A stretch of DNA of 64,000 nucleotides, from the NCBI RefSeq assembly GCF_900115095.1, contig NZ_FOVH01000010.1, forward strand, positions 310,001-374,000, given 5' to 3'. The DNA comes from Actinomadura madurae (GTDB lineage: Bacteria; Actinomycetota; Actinomycetes; Streptosporangiales; Streptosporangiaceae). The notes under the pieces were generated by a model that was not told the origin of the DNA, ran no database searches, and saw nothing but the letters and a program-made list of their open reading frames with translations. Shown piece by piece: positions 1 to 6,849 of the stretch (its first letter is position 1; every line of letters starts with the position of its first letter). The translations under genes were made by a program, and so were the position numbers.

Positions 1-255
1 CGGGGAAAACATCGCCGCCACGGCATGAACCTTTAGGTCATCACCGCACCGGACGGGACACTGCTATGGGTGTCGGGACCTATGCGCGGCTCGGTCCACG
101 ACCTCACCGCGGCCCCGATCTGGGGCGTCACCTGGGCACTGGCCGCCACCGGGCTGCTCGTGCTGGCCGACAAGGCCTACCAGGGCGCTGACGCGCACAT
201 CCTCACGCCCTACAAGGGACGCGACAAGCCCGACCCGCAAAAGGACGCCAACCGC
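1..255 (+). pseudogene. IS5-family (DDE_Tnp_4-like) transposase remnant
   Basis: Frame 1 is open at the window edge and reads GKHRRHGMNL, then a TAG stop at 34-36, then continues as VITAPDGTLLWVSGP, SVHDLTAA, LVLADKAYQGA and TPYKGRDKPDPQKDANR. This is the central DDE region of IS5/Tnp_4-type transposases, where the residue at the stop is normally Gln (CAG to TAG). Similarity ends near 255, and the usual 'AHAKLR...ERANAQLK' tail is replaced by unrelated sequence, so the gene also lacks its 3' end. The start lies outside the window. It is certainly non-functional. The family assignment rests on motif recognition only, and no terminal inverted repeat is visible. Confidence 0.75.
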
Positions 256-353
256 TCGGTGAGGCGTTCAAGGTGGCTCGGGGCAGTGACAAGGGTGACA
301 GGGGCACGCCTGAACGATCGGTCACGGAAGCCTTAGCGATCATGGGAAAGGCC

Positions 354-394
354 AGGCCCAGGTGGGGAAACGGGGTTCCTACCTGGGCCTTTTT
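354..394 (+). terminator. Hairpin terminator between transposase remnant and tRNA-Gly
   Basis: A perfect 10-bp inverted repeat, AGGCCCAGGT (354-363) and ACCTGGGCCT (381-390), is followed on the plus strand by TTTT. Read on the minus strand it lies just downstream of tRNA-Gly, so it may end that transcript too, although the T-run on that side is weak. The stretch 256-353 shows nothing else recognisable. Confidence 0.55.
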
Positions 395-400
395 GGTGGG

Positions 401-471
401 AGCGGGCGACGGGAATCGAACCCGCGTAGCCAGTTTGGAAGACTGGGGCTCTGCCATTGAGCTACGCCCGC
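401..471 (-). tRNA. tRNA-Gly(TCC)
   Basis: On the minus strand the sequence begins GCGGGCG, has a D-arm AGCTCAATGGCAGAGC, anticodon loop CTTCCAA with anticodon TCC, and a T-arm CGGGTTCGATTCCCG. It closes with CGCCCGC pairing all seven acceptor bases. No CCA is encoded. At 71 nt it is normal for tRNA-Gly. Confidence 0.95.
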
Positions 472-584
472 GAGCGGAGGCACGCGGGCCTCGATCGCCA
501 TCCCGTAGCGTACAGGGTTCCGGGGGTGGACGTGGCGCGCGGAGCGGGGCGGGCTGATCGGCACTAGACTGCTCTCGCGATCCG

Positions 585-658
585 CGGGCTGTAGCGCAGT
601 TTGGTAGCGCACCGGCTTTGGGTGCCGGGGGTCGTGGGTTCAAATCCCGCCAGCCCGA
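585..658 (+). tRNA. tRNA-Pro(TGG)
   Basis: The acceptor stem CGGGCTG (585-591) pairs with CAGCCCG (651-657), with discriminator A at 658. The D-arm is GTAGCGCAGTTTGGTAGCGC, the anticodon loop TTTGGGT contains TGG at 619-621, and the T-arm is GTGGGTTCAAATCCCGC. All four arms fold, and no CCA is encoded. Confidence 0.95.
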
Positions 659-662
659 CATG

Positions 663-688
663 GAGCCCCCGTCCTGGGACGGGGGCTC
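663..688. terminator. Shared hairpin terminator between tRNA-Pro and alaS
   Basis: GAGCCCCCGTCC (663-674) is followed by its exact reverse complement (677-688). It sits between the tRNA-Pro 3' end (658) and the stop of the convergent alaS gene (694), so it can end both transcripts. No T-run follows on either strand, as is common in high-GC actinobacteria. Confidence 0.6.
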
Positions 689-693
689 TCGCG

Positions 694-3321
694 TCAGTGG
701 TCGGCGAGGAGGGTGCGGGCCTCCGCAGCGGCGGTGGTGATCGCCTGGGGGAGGTTCTCCGGGTTGCGGCCGCCCGCGCTGGCCATGGGGCCCTTGCCGC
801 CTGCGCCGCCGCCTACCTCGCGGGCCGCGGTGGTGAGGATGGTGCGGGCCTGGATGTTGGTGTCCGCGCCTGCGGCGGCGACCAGGGCCGCCTTGCCGTT
901 GGTTTCCGTGCCCAGGACGACGATGCCGTGGCGGTCGCGGCGGGAGAGGACGCCGGTGGCGATCGTGCGGAGGTCGGTGCCGGTGAGGTTGGGGATGGTT
1001 TGGGCCACCAGCCAGCCGCCCGGGACGGGCTCCGCGAGGGACGCCAGGTGGGCTGCGTGCTTCTCGAGTTCTGCCTGGTGGAGGTTCTCCAGGTGGCGCT
1101 GGATTTCGGTGAGGGTGGCCAGGCGTTGCCGCAGGCGGTCGGGGGCCTGGTCGGGATGGACGTTCAGGAGCGCCGCGAGCTCGTGCAGCAGGTTGCGCTC
1201 GTGGTTGTGGTGGCGAAGGGCGTCGGCGCCGGTGAGCGCCTCGATGCGGCGCAGGCCGGTGCCGATGGACGACTCGCCGACGATGTGGACGGGGCCCGCC
1301 TGCGAGCCGTGGCCGACGTGGGTTCCGCCGCAGAGTTCGCGGGACGCGTCGCCGATGTCCACGATGCGGACATCCTGGCCGTACTTCTCGCCGAACAGCG
1401 CGATTGCTCCTGCGGCCTCCGCCTCGGCGCGGCTCGCTTCCCAGACGCGGACGTCGGGGTCGTCGAGGAGGTAGTCGTTGACGAGGGTCTGGACGGGGTC
1501 GGTGTCGACCGGGGAGAAGTGCGCGAAGTCGAAGCGCAGGCGGCCGGGCTCGACGCGGGAGCCGTGCTGGGCGGCGTGGTCGCCGAGGAGGCGGCGCAGC
1601 ATCGCGTGCAGGACGTGGGTCGCGCTGTGCGAGCGTGCGGTCGCCGCGCGGCGGTCCGCGTCGACGGTCGCCTCTGCCTGGGTGCCGGGCCGCACTTCGC
1701 CGTCCAGTATGCGGACGGTGTGCACGTGCAGGCCGTCCAGTCCGGGGCGGGTGTCGAGGACGCGAAGGTTCGCGTCGGATGTGCGGATCGTGCCCGTGTC
1801 GCCGACCTGGCCGCCCGACTCCGCGTAGAACGGGGTGCGGGAGAGGACCATCTCGATCTCGTCGCCCTGGGTTGCCCTGGGCAGCTCGCCGTTCGGACCG
1901 AGGAGTGCGAGCACCTGGGTTTCCGCGGTTTCCGATGTGTGGCCCACGAAGTCGGTGAGGCCGTGTCGTGCGGTGACGCGGCGGTAGGCGTCCTGTCGTG
2001 CGACCGCGTCCGACTTGCGGCCCTGGCCCGCGCGGTGTGCCTGCCGGCGCTGGGTTTCGAGGAGTTCCGCGAACGCGTCCTCGTCGACGGTGAGGCCGGC
2101 CGAGCGGGCCGCGTCGATGGTCAGGTCGATCGGGAAGCCGTAGGTGTCGTGCAGTTCGAACGCGGTGCGGCCCGAGATGGTCGTCGTCGCGCGGCCGATC
2201 GCCGCGTCGAGGAGCTGGGAGCCCTGGCGCAGGGTTCGGTCGAACGCCTCCTCCTCGGCGCCGACCGTCTGCCGGATCAGGGGCGACTGCCGGGCCAGTT
2301 CCGGCCACGCGTCGCCGAGGGTGTCGATGACGCTGGACGTGAGAGCGGGCAGGACCGGGTCGTCGATGCCGAGCCGGCGGGCGTGCCGGACGGCCCGCCG
2401 CATCAGCCGCCGCAGCACGTAGCCGCGGCCGTCGCGGGCGGGCATGACGCCGTCCGCGATGAGGAAGGCGATCGACCGGGAATGCTCGGTGACGATGCGG
2501 AACGACGTGGAGTCGTCGCTGCCGTCGCGTCCCGGGTAGCCGCGGCCCGCCATCTCCTGGACGAGCCGGAAGGTGGGGGCGAGCAGGTCCGTCTCGCACT
2601 CCGTGTCCACGTCCTGGAGCACCGCGGCGAGGCGGCCGAGGCCGAGTCCCGTGTCGATGTTGCGTGCGGGAAGCTCGCCCAGGATCGGATATCCGTCCTT
2701 GCCGGAGCCTTCGCCACGGAGGTTCTGCATGAAGACGAGATTCCACAGCTCCTGGTAGCGCTCGCCGTTCACCGCGGGGCCGCCCTCGCGCCCGAAGGAC
2801 GGGCCCCTGTCGTAGTGCAGTTCGGAGGACGGTCCGCAGGGGCCGGGTATCCCCATCGACCAGTAGTTGTCCTCCATGCCGAGCCGCTGGATCCGCTCGG
2901 ACGGGACCCCGACGCTCTGCCAGAGCTTCGCGGCCTCGTCGTCGTCCAGGTACACGGTGACCCAGAGGCGTTCCGGGGCGAGGTTGTAGTGGCGTGTGAA
3001 CAGCTCCCACGCCCAGGAGATCGCTTCCGCCTTGATGTAGTCGCCGAAGGAGAAGTTCCCGAGCATCTCGAAGAACGTCGCGTGCCGCGTGGTGCGGCCC
3101 ACGTTCTCGATGTCGGACGTGCGCGCGCACTTCTGCACGGACACCGCGCGGGGGTGGTCAGGCGTGGTCTCGCCGAGGAAGTACGGCTTGAACTGGTTCA
3201 TGCCCGCGTTCGCCAGCAGAAGCGTGGGATCGGACGGGATCAGCGGGCTGGACGGCACGACGCGGTGGTCGCGCTCCTGGAAGAAGTCGAGAAAGGTCGA
3301 ACGGATGTCAGTCGAACGCAT
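694..3321 (-). CDS. alaS: Alanyl-tRNA synthetase
   Basis: Charges tRNA-Ala with alanine in the cytoplasm. The 875-aa product has the full class II AlaRS layout. The catalytic domain opens the protein (TNAGM-type segment LLANAGMNQFKPYFLG, then RHATFFEMLGNFSFGDY), followed by the tRNA-recognition region and the editing domain with both zinc-binding parts, HSATHVLH and CGGTHVGHGSQAG. It ends with the oligomerisation/C-Ala region (GGGAGGKGPMASAGG). The start is the ATG at 3321. Its ribosome-binding site GTGAGG lies inside a long stem (see the leader entry). The gene stands alone: the ruvX-mltG-aroE genes that usually follow actinobacterial alaS are absent, so this may be a second copy. Confidence 0.95.
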   Translation of the reverse strand: MRSTDIRSTFLDFFQERDHRVVPSSPLIPSDPTLLLANAGMNQFKPYFLGETTPDHPRAVSVQKCARTSDIENVGRTTRHATFFEMLGNFSFGDYIKAEAISWAWELFTRHYNLAPERLWVTVYLDDDEAAKLWQSVGVPSERIQRLGMEDNYWSMGIPGPCGPSSELHYDRGPSFGREGGPAVNGERYQELWNLVFMQNLRGEGSGKDGYPILGELPARNIDTGLGLGRLAAVLQDVDTECETDLLAPTFRLVQEMAGRGYPGRDGSDDSTSFRIVTEHSRSIAFLIADGVMPARDGRGYVLRRLMRRAVRHARRLGIDDPVLPALTSSVIDTLGDAWPELARQSPLIRQTVGAEEEAFDRTLRQGSQLLDAAIGRATTTISGRTAFELHDTYGFPIDLTIDAARSAGLTVDEDAFAELLETQRRQAHRAGQGRKSDAVARQDAYRRVTARHGLTDFVGHTSETAETQVLALLGPNGELPRATQGDEIEMVLSRTPFYAESGGQVGDTGTIRTSDANLRVLDTRPGLDGLHVHTVRILDGEVRPGTQAEATVDADRRAATARSHSATHVLHAMLRRLLGDHAAQHGSRVEPGRLRFDFAHFSPVDTDPVQTLVNDYLLDDPDVRVWEASRAEAEAAGAIALFGEKYGQDVRIVDIGDASRELCGGTHVGHGSQAGPVHIVGESSIGTGLRRIEALTGADALRHHNHERNLLHELAALLNVHPDQAPDRLRQRLATLTEIQRHLENLHQAELEKHAAHLASLAEPVPGGWLVAQTIPNLTGTDLRTIATGVLSRRDRHGIVVLGTETNGKAALVAAAGADTNIQARTILTTAAREVGGGAGGKGPMASAGGRNPENLPQAITTAAAEARTLLADH

Positions 3322-3328
3322 GGGACGG

Positions 3329-3434
3329 CCTCACGAGGTCGATGGGATGACGGCGCGCACCGCCGAGCCGGGCCGGGCACGACTGCCCGTTCCCCAGCTC
3401 GGCGCGGCTAGCTCGCCGTCCCACCTCGTGAAGG
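3329..3434 (-). promoter_or_regulatory. alaS 5' leader with sequestered ribosome-binding site
   Basis: On the minus strand CCTTCACGAGGT (3434-3423) pairs with ACCTCGTGAGG (3339-3329), and GGGACGGCG (3422-3414) pairs with CGCCGTCATCCC (3355-3344). Together they make a bulged stem of about 20 bp that buries the Shine-Dalgarno GTGAGG of alaS. A hairpin CGGGCA/TGCCCG lies in the enclosed loop. The 5' arm contains TGGGACGGCG, one mismatch from the T-box core TGGNACCGCG. Translational control is inferred from the structure. A T-box is only suggested: the specifier stem is not evident, and a tRNA-Ala with discriminator A would call for TGGT. Confidence 0.5.
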
Positions 3435-3450
3435 TCCATCGCTGTTAACG

Positions 3451-3870
3451 CTACCGCCGCGTGCTCGGCTCCAGCACGCGGTTTTCGGGCGCCGCGCCTT
3501 CCTTGAGCGCCTCCTCCTCGGCGGCGCGGGCGTCGTACGCGGCGCGGGCGGCGTCGATGTCCTCCAGATGGGACTCGGCCCAGCGGACGAGGGTGGTGGA
3601 CACCTCCATGAGGGTCGCGCCCATCGGGGTGACCGCGTACTCCACGCGCGGCGGCACCACCGGGTAGACGGTGCGGGTGACGATCCCGTCGCGTTCGAGG
3701 CCGCGCAGCGTGACGGTGAGCATCCGCTGGCTGATCCCGTCGATCTCGCGCTTCAGCTCGTTGAAGCGCTTGGGCCGCTCGCCGAGCAGTGAGATGACCA
3801 GCAGCGACCACTTGTCGCCGACCCGGTCGAGGATCTCGCGTGCCCGGCATCCCGCGGGTGTGTGCTCCAT
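3451..3870 (-). CDS. HxlR-family winged-helix transcriptional regulator
   Basis: A 139-aa DNA-binding protein of the HxlR/MarR-like winged-helix class: an N-terminal conserved Cys (HTPAGCRAREILDRVGDKWSL), then the recognition region RFNELKREIDGISQRMLTVTLRGLERDGIV and the wing (YPVVPPRVEYAVTPMG). The start chosen is the ATG at 3870, because GGAGA lies 7 nt upstream and family homology begins there. A longer frame from 3972 would cross the operator region. It is divergent from the YceI gene at 3994, which it probably controls through the inverted repeat between them. It lies 129 nt upstream of alaS on the same strand. Some HxlR proteins sense reactive aldehydes or oxidants through the Cys; that has not been shown here. 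Confidence 0.9.
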   Translation of the reverse strand: MEHTPAGCRAREILDRVGDKWSLLVISLLGERPKRFNELKREIDGISQRMLTVTLRGLERDGIVTRTVYPVVPPRVEYAVTPMGATLMEVSTTLVRWAESHLEDIDAARAAYDARAAEEEALKEGAAPENRVLEPSTRR

Positions 3871-3941
3871 GGTTATCTCCAAGTGACCAGGGCAGAAAAA
3901 AGTGCCTTCTTGTGCCGACTCCTGGGGTGTCCGCACCATAG

Positions 3942-3966
3942 AGGCGGTTCCTGATGGGAACCGCCT
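3942..3966. promoter_or_regulatory. Candidate HxlR operator (inverted repeat)
   Basis: A perfect 10-bp inverted repeat, AGGCGGTTCC (3942-3951) and GGAACCGCCT (3957-3966), with a 5-nt spacer. It lies in the 123-bp gap between the divergent HxlR and YceI genes, 28 nt upstream of the yceI start. Regulator binding is inferred from position and symmetry. Confidence 0.5.
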
Positions 3967-3993
3967 TACCATTCATAACCACTAGGAGACACG

Positions 3994-4575
3994 ATGACCG
4001 CCGAGCTTGTCGAGATCCCCGGCTACGTCGCCGGCACCTGGACCATCGACCCCGTCCACTCCGGCGTCGGCTTCACGATCAGGCACCTGATGGTCAGCAA
4101 GGTCCGCGGCCGGTTCGGCTCGTTCGAGGGGACGATCGAGACCGGCGAGGACGTGCTGGACTCGTCGGTGACCGCGACCATCGAGCTGACCTCGATCGAC
4201 ACCGGCAACCGCATGCGCGACGAGCACGTCCGGTCGGGCGACTACCTGGACGTGGTGAAGTACCCGACGATGACGTACCGCTCCACGGGCCTGCGCGCGG
4301 ACGGGGAGGACTTCGTCCTGGACGGCGAGCTCACGCTGCGCGGCGTCACGAAGAACGTCCCGCTGAAGCTGGAGATCGGCGGCTTCGGCCCCGACCCGTT
4401 CCGGGAGGACGACCCGTTCAAGGGCGCCCGCGCGGGGTTCACCGCGACCGGCGAGATCAGCCGGCTGGAGTTCGGGGTCGGCGACACCGCCAAGATCCCC
4501 GGCAGCAACGGGCTGGGGCTGAGCGAGAAGGTCCAGATCGTCCTGGAGATCCAGGCGGTCCTCAAGACGGACTGA
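3994..4575 (+). CDS. YceI-family lipid-binding protein
   Basis: A 193-aa YceI-like protein. This family forms a lipocalin-like beta-barrel that binds polyisoprenoid-type lipids. Diagnostic segments are GTWTIDPVHSGVGFTIRHLMVSKVRGRFGSF near the start, the TSIDTGNRMRDEHVRSGDYLDV block, and GELTLRGVTKNVPL. There is no signal peptide, so it is probably cytoplasmic, as in many actinobacterial YceI proteins. The ATG at 3994 is preceded by AGGAG. It is divergent from the HxlR regulator and probably under its control. The physiological ligand is unknown. Confidence 0.9.
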   Translation: MTAELVEIPGYVAGTWTIDPVHSGVGFTIRHLMVSKVRGRFGSFEGTIETGEDVLDSSVTATIELTSIDTGNRMRDEHVRSGDYLDVVKYPTMTYRSTGLRADGEDFVLDGELTLRGVTKNVPLKLEIGGFGPDPFREDDPFKGARAGFTATGEISRLEFGVGDTAKIPGSNGLGLSEKVQIVLEIQAVLKTD

Positions 4576-4585
4576 CCCGGGCGGC

Positions 4586-4627
4586 GGGCGGCCCCGGCCG
4601 GAGGGCCGCCCGGCCGGAGGGCCGCCC
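4586..4627. terminator. Tandem-duplicated hairpin between convergent genes
   Basis: GGGCGGCCC (4586-4594) can pair with either of two copies of GGGCCGCCC (4603-4611 and 4619-4627), because the 16-bp unit GGCCGGAGGGCCGCCC is exactly duplicated in tandem (4596-4611, 4612-4627). It lies between the 3' ends of yceI and the HAD gene, so it is probably a bidirectional terminator whose 3' arm has been copied. Confidence 0.55.
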
Positions 4628-4633
4628 ACGCCG

Positions 4634-5317
4634 TCACACGGCCAGCGCCTCGGGGAGGGCTTCCAGGGTCGTGATGCGGGGGACGTCCAGGTCGCCGGGC
4701 GCTGGACCGCCGGAGCGGTCGAGCCACACGCCGGTGAGGCCCGCGGCGGCGGCGCCCTGGGCGTCGGTGGCGAGCCGGTCCCCGACGTAGGCGGCGGCAT
4801 CCGGCCGGACGCCGAGGGCCGCGCACGCCGTCCGGAAGATGGCCGCGGCCGGCTTGGCGGAGCCCGCCTCGCTGGAGGCCACGACGACGGGGAGCCGGTC
4901 GGCGAACCCGATCCGCTGGACCTTCGCGCGCTGCTGCCCGGCGTCGCCGTTGGTGATCACCCCGAGCCGGAGCCCGCGCGCCGCGAGGGCGTCCAGCGCT
5001 CCGGCGGCGTCGGGGAACGGGCGCCAGGCGGCCCGGTAGCGGGGGAGGAACCCGGCGATCCACGCGTCGGCGCGGGCCTTGTCCCATTCGCCGAGTCCGA
5101 GGTCCCGGGCGAGCGAGACGATCCGCAGGCGGCGCTGCGCGTCCATGGTCAGCTCGCCCGCCAGATACCGGTCGACGGCCTCCTCGGTGAGCTCCGACCA
5201 GCGCCGGACGAGCCACACCGGGTCCGCGTCCGGGAAGGAGCGGACGATCGCCTCGGCCGCGGCGCCCTCGTGGTCGAGGAGCGTCCCGTCCAGGTCGAAC
5301 AGCACGGCCGTGATCAC
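4634..5317 (-). CDS. HAD-superfamily hydrolase (phosphatase-like)
   Basis: A 227-aa HAD hydrolase, probably a small-molecule phosphatase. Motif I is FDLDGT near the N terminus (nucleophile Asp), motif II is GVITNG, motif III Lys lies in GSAKPAAAIF, and motif IV is YVGDRLATDA. The helical cap between motifs I and II suits the subfamily that includes beta-phosphoglucomutase and YjjG-like phosphatases. The start is the GTG at 5317, whose last bases overlap the TGA of the upstream hydrolase (GTGA), which points to translational coupling. The substrate cannot be told from sequence. Confidence 0.88.
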   Translation of the reverse strand: MITAVLFDLDGTLLDHEGAAAEAIVRSFPDADPVWLVRRWSELTEEAVDRYLAGELTMDAQRRLRIVSLARDLGLGEWDKARADAWIAGFLPRYRAAWRPFPDAAGALDALAARGLRLGVITNGDAGQQRAKVQRIGFADRLPVVVASSEAGSAKPAAAIFRTACAALGVRPDAAAYVGDRLATDAQGAAAAGLTGVWLDRSGGPAPGDLDVPRITTLEALPEALAV

Positions 5318-6138
5318 GACAGGAAGCCGAGGAGCGCGGCGGTCAGCTCGGCGGGCGCGTCCTCCTGCACCAGGTGACCGGCGCCCGCGATCGGATGGAG
5401 GCGCGAGCCCGGGACAAGGCCGGCCAGCTCCCGGCCCTTCTCGATCGGTATCCACGTGTCCTCGGCGCCCCAGCAGATCAGGACCGGGAGGGACAGCTCG
5501 CCGTACCGCCCCTGGACCTCGTCGGTGTAGCGCTGGTCGGCCTGCGCGATCTGCCGGTAGAACGCGGGCTGCCCGTCTTCTCCCAGCCAGGGTTCCACGA
5601 GCGAATCGAGGGCGGCGGGGTGCAGGCCGCGGTGGCTCGCCGACGTCACGTACTCCCGGACGAGGGCGGCGTGCAGCGCGGGCGGGAGCTGCTCGAACAC
5701 CGTGGCGTTGGCTCCGACCAGGCGGAAGAACGGAGACCCCCACGGAGCGAGCGCCACCGGATCGACGAGGACGAGGCGGCGGTAGCGCACACCGTGCAGG
5801 AGATGCGCCCGCAGGGACACGGCGCCGCCGAAGTCGTGCGCCACGACGGACGGCTCGTCCAGGCCCCAATGCGCCAGCAGTTCGGTGAAGACCTTGCCCT
5901 GCGCCGCCAGTGAGACGTCCTGTCCATCGCTCCTCTCGGACGTCCCATACCCCGGCATGTCCCAGACGTACACGCGGTGGGTCGTCGCCAGAGCGCGCGC
6001 GACACCACGCCACACGTAGGACGAGAACGGTGTGCCATGCAGGAGCACGACCGGATCCGCGTGCTCGTTCCCGAGCACATCCCACCGAACCTCACCACCC
6101 TGGCTCGGGTAGGTCTGACGCAGCGTCCAGTCCTGCAA
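5314..6138 (-). CDS. Alpha/beta hydrolase with Asp nucleophile (haloalkane dehalogenase/epoxide hydrolase type)
   Basis: A 274-aa alpha/beta-hydrolase. The nucleophile elbow is AHDFGG, so the nucleophile is Asp rather than Ser. This is the arrangement of haloalkane dehalogenases and epoxide hydrolases, which act through an alkyl- or hydroxyalkyl-enzyme ester. Other motifs are the oxyanion segment HGTPFSSYVW, WDMPGYGTSE, the acid in WGAEDTW and the catalytic His in GAGHLVQED. The TTG at 6138 is chosen as start because GGGAG lies 5 nt upstream; an upstream TTG at 6150 has no ribosome-binding site. The stop overlaps the HAD start, and the TetR gene precedes it by 27 nt. The substrate is unknown. 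Confidence 0.85.
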   Translation of the reverse strand: MQDWTLRQTYPSQGGEVRWDVLGNEHADPVVLLHGTPFSSYVWRGVARALATTHRVYVWDMPGYGTSERSDGQDVSLAAQGKVFTELLAHWGLDEPSVVAHDFGGAVSLRAHLLHGVRYRRLVLVDPVALAPWGSPFFRLVGANATVFEQLPPALHAALVREYVTSASHRGLHPAALDSLVEPWLGEDGQPAFYRQIAQADQRYTDEVQGRYGELSLPVLICWGAEDTWIPIEKGRELAGLVPGSRLHPIAGAGHLVQEDAPAELTAALLGFLS

Positions 6139-6165
6139 GGCAACTCCCAACGTCGTCGAGCCCGC

Positions 6166-6765
6166 TCAGCCGAATCCGTGTGATTCGGCGAGCACGCGCG
6201 CCGCCTCCATGACGGACGCGCGGCGGCGCGCCAGGGCGGCCGCCTCGTCCTCCTCGTCCAGGACGATCCGCCGCAACTGCGGGACGGCGAAGTTCCACGC
6301 GATGAGGCCGAACACGGTGAACATCAGGTCCTGGACGGCCTGCGACCGGTCCGGGTCCGGGGTGCCGCCGCCGGCGCCGTGCTCCGTGAAGTGCCTGGCC
6401 TTCCGCTGGAACTCCTCGCGGCGCTCCGCCTCGCCCTGCGTCCGGTCCGGGGTCTCAAGGGCCTCCCAGAGCAGCAGCCTGACCAGCTCCGGGTGCTCCC
6501 GGTACCAGTCGAACAGCCTGCCAACGGACTCCGCCAGGCTGTCCGGATCGATGTCGGTCGCGTGGCCGATCTCCGCCATCTTGGCGCGCACCACGGCGCC
6601 GAACAGCTTCTCCTTGCTGCCGAAGTACAGGTAGATGGCCTGCTTGTTGGCGCGCGCCTCGGTGGCGATGCGATCGATCCGGGCGCCCGCGAGCCCGCGC
6701 GCGGCGAACTCGGCGGTGGCGGCCTGGAAGATCCGCCGGCGGGTCGCCTCCGCGTCGTAGCCCAT
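6166..6765 (-). CDS. TetR/AcrR-family transcriptional regulator
   Basis: A 199-aa repressor with an N-terminal HTH (RRRIFQAATAEFAARGLAGARIDRIATEARANKQAIYLYFGSKEKLFGAV), and a ligand-binding domain after it. No ribosome-binding site precedes the ATG at 6765. Instead TTTAAT on the minus strand lies 6 nt upstream, so the transcript may be leaderless. The gene is divergent from the SDR gene at 6850 and heads a minus-strand run with the alpha/beta hydrolase and HAD genes. The two AACC-N4-GGTT boxes in the divergent gap are its likely operators, and both cover the presumed -10 elements. Confidence 0.92.
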   Translation of the reverse strand: MGYDAEATRRRIFQAATAEFAARGLAGARIDRIATEARANKQAIYLYFGSKEKLFGAVVRAKMAEIGHATDIDPDSLAESVGRLFDWYREHPELVRLLLWEALETPDRTQGEAERREEFQRKARHFTEHGAGGGTPDPDRSQAVQDLMFTVFGLIAWNFAVPQLRRIVLDEEDEAAALARRRASVMEAARVLAESHGFG

Positions 6766-6771
6766 ACGCGG

Positions 6772-6835
6772 ATTAAACCACCCGGTTGACTTCGGCCGCT
6801 TCGGCGATCATTCTAAAACAACCAGATGGTTTAAT
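6772..6835. promoter_or_regulatory. Divergent TetR-type operator pair with mirrored promoters
   Basis: Two boxes, AACCACCCGGTT (6776-6787) and AACCAGATGGTT (6820-6831), share the AACC-N4-GGTT pattern. Each is flanked outward by the AAT that completes GGTTTAAT, so the region reads nearly the same on both strands. TTTAAT is a good -10 for the SDR gene (plus, 6830-6835) and for tetR (minus, 6777-6772). Binding at either box would block its promoter. The function is inferred. Confidence 0.6.
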
Positions 6836-6849
6836 TCGGAGGAGGGCCC

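Noticed and set aside
203-3130. Very long open frames opposite and across alaS (nearly 1000 codons)
   Set aside because: They are frame shadows of alaS: Arg/Pro/His-rich with no domain, while the alaS frame has every family motif. Similar long shadows oppose tex, valS, rne and the radical SAM gene.
3943-3972. Upstream starts for the HxlR gene (to 3972)
   Set aside because: They would put coding sequence over the perfect inverted repeat, and family homology starts at the ATG at 3870, which has a good ribosome-binding site.
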